In this document: positions 60,289-64,000 of the stretch, one piece after another | Numbering within the stretch: position 1 is the first letter of the stretch | Layout of the letters: every line of letters starts with the position of its first letter | NCBI GenBank assembly: GCA_033851265.1 | Contig: JAWWOW010000005.1 | Coordinates: 124,001-188,000 of the forward strand | Direction: 5' to 3' | DNA from: JAWWOW01 sp033851265 | GTDB taxonomy: Bacteria; Actinomycetota; Actinomycetes; JAWWOW01 | DNA: 64,000 bases | Program-made: the position numbers and the translations under genes | The notes under the pieces: model-generated | The model's database searches: none | What the model saw: only the letters and a program-made list of their open reading frames with translations | What the model was told of the DNA's origin: nothing

Positions 60289-61680
60289 GTGCCTGATCTT
60301 TCTGCAATCGTCAAGGCGTACGACATCCGTGGTGTCGTCCCCGATCAACTCAACGAAGACGTTGCTCGCGCGTTTGGCGCAGCGTTTGCCGGCTTCAGTA
60401 GTGCGGGGCGTGCCGAGGGACGTCCCGACGGCCCGACCAGAAATATCGTCATCGCGCACGACATGCGACCGTCGTCACCGGCGTTGTCGGCGGCCTTCGC
60501 GGAGGGCGTGACGAGTCAAGGCGTCAACGTGGTTGCTGCCGGCCTTGCGTCGACGGACTTGCTGTATTTCGCCTCAGGCAAGCTCGAAGCACCCGGTGCG
60601 ATGTTCACGGCGAGCCACAACCCCGCGCAGTACAACGGCATCAAGCTGTGTCGCGCCGGCGCTGCGCCCGTTGGTCAAGAGACCGGGCTAGCGCAGATCC
60701 GTGCCGACGCGGAACGTTTCCTCACCGAGGGCATTCCGCGGTACGACGGCAAGCCGGGAACTGTGGAACAGCGCAACCTGCTTCCCGAGTACGCCGACTA
60801 CATGCACAAGCTCGTCGACGTATCGAACATTCGCCATCTCACTGTTGTCGTCGACGCCGGCAACGGCATGGCTGGTCTGACAGTGCCAGAAGTTTTCGAC
60901 GGTCTCCCGATCACTGTCATACCGCTGTATTTCGAGCTCGACGGGTCGTTTCCGAACCACGAGGCCAACCCGATCGAGCCCGCCAACGTCCGCGACTTGC
61001 AGGCCAAGGTGATCGAGGTGCAGGCCGACGCCGGCTTGGCGTTCGACGGAGATGCGGATCGATGCTTTGTCATCGACGAGAAGGGCGCGATCGTCTCGCC
61101 GTCGACCATTACGGCTCTCGTTGCAGTACGCGAACTGAAACGCGCACCCGGGTCGGCCATCATCTACAACCTCATCACGTCCAAGGCCGTGCCGGAGATC
61201 GTGCGCGAGCACGGCGGCGACCCGATCCGTAGCCGGGTCGGCCATTCGTTCATCAAGGCGTTGATGGCCGAGACGGGTGCGGTATTCGGTGGTGAGCACT
61301 CCGGCCACTTCTACTTCCGCGACTTCTGGAACGCCGACTCCGGGATGCTCGCCGCGCTACACGTGCTCGCTGCACTCGGCGAGCAGGACCGACCGTTGTC
61401 AGCGCTGCTCGCGGAGTACAGCCGTTACGTCGCGTCGGGCGAGATCAACACCAAGGTCGATGATCCAGTTGCGCGCCTGGAGGCCATCAAGACGGCGTAC
61501 GCGGGTCGTGACGGAGTCACCATCGACGAGCTCGACGGCGTCACCGTCGACGGTGGCACCTGGTGGTTCAACGTACGGCCGTCCAACACCGAGCCGCTGC
61601 TGCGCCTCAATGTTGAAGCCGAGGACGCGGAGACGTTGGCCACGGTGCGCGACGAGGTCCTCGCCATCATCCGAGGCTGA
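60289..61680 (+). CDS. manB: Phosphomannomutase/phosphoglucomutase
   Basis: 463 residues from GTG 60289. VKAYDIRGVVPDQL near the start, the phospho-serine loop TASHNPAQYNGIK near residue 105, metal loop AFDGDADRCFVID near 245, EHSGHFYFRDFW and the C-terminal phosphate loop RPSNTEPLLRLNVEAE. Interconverts mannose-6-P and mannose-1-P, feeding GDP-mannose (nucleotidyltransferase at 39301). It aligns with Rv3257c and is followed, after a divergent GNAT gene, by the SIS isomerase as in mycobacteria. Confidence 0.96.
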   Translation: MPDLSAIVKAYDIRGVVPDQLNEDVARAFGAAFAGFSSAGRAEGRPDGPTRNIVIAHDMRPSSPALSAAFAEGVTSQGVNVVAAGLASTDLLYFASGKLEAPGAMFTASHNPAQYNGIKLCRAGAAPVGQETGLAQIRADAERFLTEGIPRYDGKPGTVEQRNLLPEYADYMHKLVDVSNIRHLTVVVDAGNGMAGLTVPEVFDGLPITVIPLYFELDGSFPNHEANPIEPANVRDLQAKVIEVQADAGLAFDGDADRCFVIDEKGAIVSPSTITALVAVRELKRAPGSAIIYNLITSKAVPEIVREHGGDPIRSRVGHSFIKALMAETGAVFGGEHSGHFYFRDFWNADSGMLAALHVLAALGEQDRPLSALLAEYSRYVASGEINTKVDDPVARLEAIKTAYAGRDGVTIDELDGVTVDGGTWWFNVRPSNTEPLLRLNVEAEDAETLATVRDEVLAIIRG

Positions 61681-61683
61681 CCG

Positions 61684-62283
61684 TCATCCACCCGGCTCGC
61701 GCCACATCAGCGTCATAAGCGGTCCATCAGGCAGGTCGATGCGACCGGTCGCACGAAAGCCGTGGCGTTCGTAGAGCCCGACGTTGCGCGGGTTCGTCGA
61801 CTCGAGGTACGCCGCTTGCGCACCTCCGCGTTCAGGATCGTCGACCATCGCGAGGGTGTGCGCGAGTAGTTGCGTGCCACGACCTCGTCCCTGCCATTCC
61901 GGCAGCGTCGCGAGCATGCCGAGATACCAATACGGCTGCGCCGGGTGTGACGCGTCGACACGTTCGCCGAGGTTCTGCATGCGCTCGAAGTCGGGTCCCG
62001 TGCAGACCGGTCTCATGGCTTCAGCGAACCGGTGTTGCCGGTCATCCGGCCACGGCTGGGGATCCGGTGGCGCCCACGACGCGCAGCAGCCGTCGCTCAG
62101 AAACGTCGCGCCGAGGGGCACCAGGGCCTCGGGCGCGAGAAAGCCGAAGAACGCGGCCAGCTTCGCCGCCCGGTTCTCGCCAAACATCCACGCCATGACC
62201 GGGTCGTCGCCGAATCCCGCGGCGAGCACTCGCGCGACCTCGTCGGCGTCCTCGGCGGCTGCGATGCGGACGTCGTCATGCAC
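61684..62283 (-). CDS. GNAT N-acetyltransferase
   Basis: 199 residues from GTG 62283; the frame is open to 62385 but the extra part overlaps the divergent Trm112 gene. RIAAAEDADEVARVLAAGF at the start, LGMLATLPEWQGRGRGTQLL with the acetyl-CoA Gly-rich loop near 140, and YLESTNPRNVGLYERHGF near 170. Typical small-molecule or protein acetyltransferase of unknown substrate. It lies convergent to manB with three bases between ends. Confidence 0.85.
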   Translation of the reverse strand: MHDDVRIAAAEDADEVARVLAAGFGDDPVMAWMFGENRAAKLAAFFGFLAPEALVPLGATFLSDGCCASWAPPDPQPWPDDRQHRFAEAMRPVCTGPDFERMQNLGERVDASHPAQPYWYLGMLATLPEWQGRGRGTQLLAHTLAMVDDPERGGAQAAYLESTNPRNVGLYERHGFRATGRIDLPDGPLMTLMWREPGG

Positions 62284-62334
62284 CTGCGCAGCATGGCTGA
62301 TCTGCGGTCCGGTCCGGACACTAGGCTCGGGCCC

Positions 62335-62547
62335 ATGAACCTCGACCAGGCTCTGCTCGACATCCTTGCCTGCCCGTCCTGCCATGCGACGTTGCGCGTC
62401 GACGATGCTGCAAGCGAGCTGGTCTGCACGGGATGCGGGCTGGCCTACCCGGTGCGCGACGACATCCCGGTGCTGCTGATCGACGAGGCACGCAAGCCCG
62501 GCGGCAGCGCAGACGGCGGTAGCGCAGGGGGCAGCACGCAGGCGTGA
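62335..62547 (+). CDS. Trm112-like zinc-binding protein
   Basis: 70 residues from ATG 62335. LDILACPSCHATLRV and ELVCTGCGLAYPVRDDIPVLL give two CxxC pairs and the Trm112 end. The bacterial members are suspected activators of methyltransferases. The tail is Gly/Ser rich. GTGA overlap joins it to the isomerase, the usual actinobacterial arrangement. Confidence 0.9.
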   Translation: MNLDQALLDILACPSCHATLRVDDAASELVCTGCGLAYPVRDDIPVLLIDEARKPGGSADGGSAGGSTQA

Positions 62548-63695
62548 GCCTCATCGACATCCACGAGGACGTCCTCGACGACCAGGCGGCGATCGAGGCA
62601 GGCGACCCGAGCGGAATGCTCCGCGACATTGCCACGTCGGGCGCGCAAGTACGCACCGCAGTTGCACTGTCGGCTGAGGCCGGCCTCGAGTCACTCGTCG
62701 CGGAGGGTCGGCCGCGGTCCATCGTCATCGCCGGCATGGGCGGCTCCGGGATCTCCGGCGACGTGCTCGCGGCGGTCGCCGGACCGGCCTGCCCGATCCC
62801 GGTGGTCGTTCACCGCGGCTTCGGACTGCCCGGTTGGGTCGGTCCCGCTGATCTCGTCGCGGCAGTTTCGTGTTCTGGCTCGACCGAGGAGACGCTGTCG
62901 GCAGCCGAAGAGGCGGTACGCCGGGGTGCGCGGCTGTTCGGCGTCGGCGCCGCGCCGTCACCGCTGCACGACATCGCAACGCAGGCGAGCGCGCCGCACG
63001 TCGCCGTAACTGTCCCCGCAAGTCGCCAGCCCCGCGCAGCCTTGTGGAGTCTCGCCGTTCCCCTCGTGATGCTTGCCGAACGGTTTGGTCTGCTCGGCGT
63101 ACCGCCGGCAGCCGACGCGGCCGCGGATCTGCTCGACGAGGTGAGTCAGCGCTGTCGGCCGGGAAGTGAGACGTTCATCAACCCGGCCAAGACGCTCGCC
63201 GTCGACATCGCCGGGTCGCTGCCGATGGTGTGGGGCTCGACGCCGCTGGCCGGTGTCGCCGCGACGCGACTCGCCTGCCAACTCGCGGAGAACGCGAAGT
63301 ATCCGGCCCTGAGTGGTGCGCTGCCCGAGGTGGGTCACAACCAGATCGTGACGCTGGCCGGGCCGTACGCCGGTGGCGGCGGGGGGGACGACGACGACTT
63401 CTTTCGCGATCGGCTGGACTCGCCCGAGGGTGGCACTCGGTTGCGCCTCGTTGTTCTGCGCGACAGCGACGAGGACTCACGGCTCGCGACGCGACGCGCG
63501 GCGGTTGTAAAGCTGGCGCAGGAGCGGGGTGTGCCGACCAACGAACTGATCGCGGAAGGGTCGAGCCCGCTCGGGCGCCTCGCCTCGCTGGTCGCACTGG
63601 GTGACTACGCCAGCGTGTACGTCGCGCTGCTGCTCGGGATCGACCCCACACCGGTGCAGCCCATCGTTGAGCTGAAGGCGCGCGTCGCAGAGTGA
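62544..63695 (+). CDS. SIS-domain sugar-phosphate isomerase (phosphoglucose/phosphomannose type)
   Basis: 383 residues. First SIS half has VIAGMGGSGISGDVLAAVAG and VSCSGSTEETLSAAEEA; the second half has LPEVGHNQIVTLAG and a Gly/Asp loop (YAGGGGGDDDDFFRD), then RGVPTNELIAEGSSPLGRL. Similar to the archaeal/actinobacterial bifunctional phosphoglucose/phosphomannose isomerase and to Rv3256c. It would supply mannose-6-P to manB. GTGA overlap upstream, ATGA-type overlap with the next gene downstream. Confidence 0.92.
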   Translation: MSLIDIHEDVLDDQAAIEAGDPSGMLRDIATSGAQVRTAVALSAEAGLESLVAEGRPRSIVIAGMGGSGISGDVLAAVAGPACPIPVVVHRGFGLPGWVGPADLVAAVSCSGSTEETLSAAEEAVRRGARLFGVGAAPSPLHDIATQASAPHVAVTVPASRQPRAALWSLAVPLVMLAERFGLLGVPPAADAAADLLDEVSQRCRPGSETFINPAKTLAVDIAGSLPMVWGSTPLAGVAATRLACQLAENAKYPALSGALPEVGHNQIVTLAGPYAGGGGGDDDDFFRDRLDSPEGGTRLRLVVLRDSDEDSRLATRRAAVVKLAQERGVPTNELIAEGSSPLGRLASLVALGDYASVYVALLLGIDPTPVQPIVELKARVAE

Positions 63696-64000
63696 GTGTT
63701 GAAGGCGGAAAGCGCGCGATCATCGCGGCGCTCCTGGCGAATGCTGGCATTGCCATCAGCAAGTTCGTCGCGTTCCTCGTCACGGGTTCGTCCTCGATGC
63801 TCGCTGAGGCGATTCACTCGGTCGCGGACACGGGCAACCAGGGTCTGCTGCTGCTCGGTGGCCGTCGGGCGCGTCGAGAGGCGACCGAACGCCATCCGTT
63901 CGGATATGGGCGGGACCGCTATTTCTATGCGTTCGTCGTTGCTCTCGTGCTGTTCTCGATCGGTTCGCTGTTCGCGCTCTACGAGGGCATCGACAAGCTG
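63692..64000 (+). CDS. Cation diffusion facilitator, N-terminal part (runs off window)
   Basis: 103 codons to the edge from GTG 63692, overlapping the isomerase stop. Two predicted helices, the first with IIAALLANAGIAISKFV. SMLAEAIHSVADTGNQGLLL has the HxxxD zinc or manganese site of the family, and ERHPFGYGRDRYFYAF follows in the loop. Exports a divalent metal in exchange for protons. Confidence 0.92.
   Translation, partial: MSVEGGKRAIIAALLANAGIAISKFVAFLVTGSSSMLAEAIHSVADTGNQGLLLLGGRRARREATERHPFGYGRDRYFYAFVVALVLFSIGSLFALYEGIDKL

Noticed and set aside
1..64000. CRISPR arrays, tRNA or rRNA genes, insertion sequences, prophage
   Set aside because: No regular spaced direct repeats, no cloverleaf with CCA-proximal pattern, no transposase or phage structural gene seen.

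Overview
The window is GC-rich, densely packed DNA with frequent GTG starts and 1-4 base gene overlaps. It carries markers that together point to an actinobacterium: a WhiB-type iron-sulphur regulator (WhiB2/WhmD type), coenzyme F420 genes (fbiA, fbiB, fbiC), LytR-CpsA-Psr (LCP) ligases with LytR_C tails, a DUF3499 protein and a DUF5719 protein. Gene order recalls the block Rv3256c-Rv3277 of Mycobacterium tuberculosis (SIS isomerase, manB, DUF3499, metallopeptidase-like, whiB2, fbiA/fbiB, mannose-1-phosphate guanylyltransferase, rmlD, LCP, fadE25, purE/purK, GtrA). Here it is opened up by polysaccharide genes. I cannot fix the family or genus from sequence alone.

Bases 1-17,256 are mainly a surface-polysaccharide region. 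There are glycosyltransferases, methyltransferases, an ABC-type polysaccharide exporter (Wzm/Wzt type), RmlC and GtrA. Five enzymes together match the WbpA/B/E/D/I route to a UDP-diacetamido uronic acid. Inside this region sit a DinB-like protein, a secreted protein, an Imm10-type immunity protein with an unknown neighbour, and an alcohol dehydrogenase. Bases 17,300-20,071 hold an acyl-CoA dehydrogenase, purK and purE.

Bases 20,268-25,414 encode two large secreted cell-wall proteins in tandem: a peptidoglycan-recognition amidase with a seven-repeat FG-GAP tail, and a SpoIID/LytB protein with six exact 40-residue repeats. Bases 25,439-40,344 return to envelope glycans: UDP-glucose dehydrogenase, two LCP proteins, several glycosyltransferases, a GT-C-like membrane protein, RmlD, a YbhN-like membrane protein and a sugar-1-phosphate nucleotidyltransferase. 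IspD lies among them. Two genes here appear to lack an ordinary start codon.

Bases 40,345-45,071 are an ABC export module with two different ATPases and one large FtsX-type permease, plus a small conserved protein. Bases 45,130-51,202 hold a DNA glycosylase, a small protein and the F420 genes (fbiB, fbiA, and divergent fbiC). Bases 51,258-64,000 hold a long coiled-coil protein with a basic Ala/Pro/Lys tail, whiB2, a giant membrane glycosyltransferase, a DUF5719 protein, a metallopeptidase-like protein, DUF3499, a zinc-ribbon protein, phosphomannomutase, a GNAT, a Trm112-like protein, a sugar-phosphate isomerase and the start of a cation diffusion facilitator.

A common theme is building nucleotide sugars (UDP-uronic acids, dTDP-rhamnose, GDP-mannose precursors), assembling and exporting polymers, and attaching them to peptidoglycan. 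I saw no tRNA, rRNA, CRISPR array, insertion sequence or prophage. No gene-free stretch is longer than about 265 bases.
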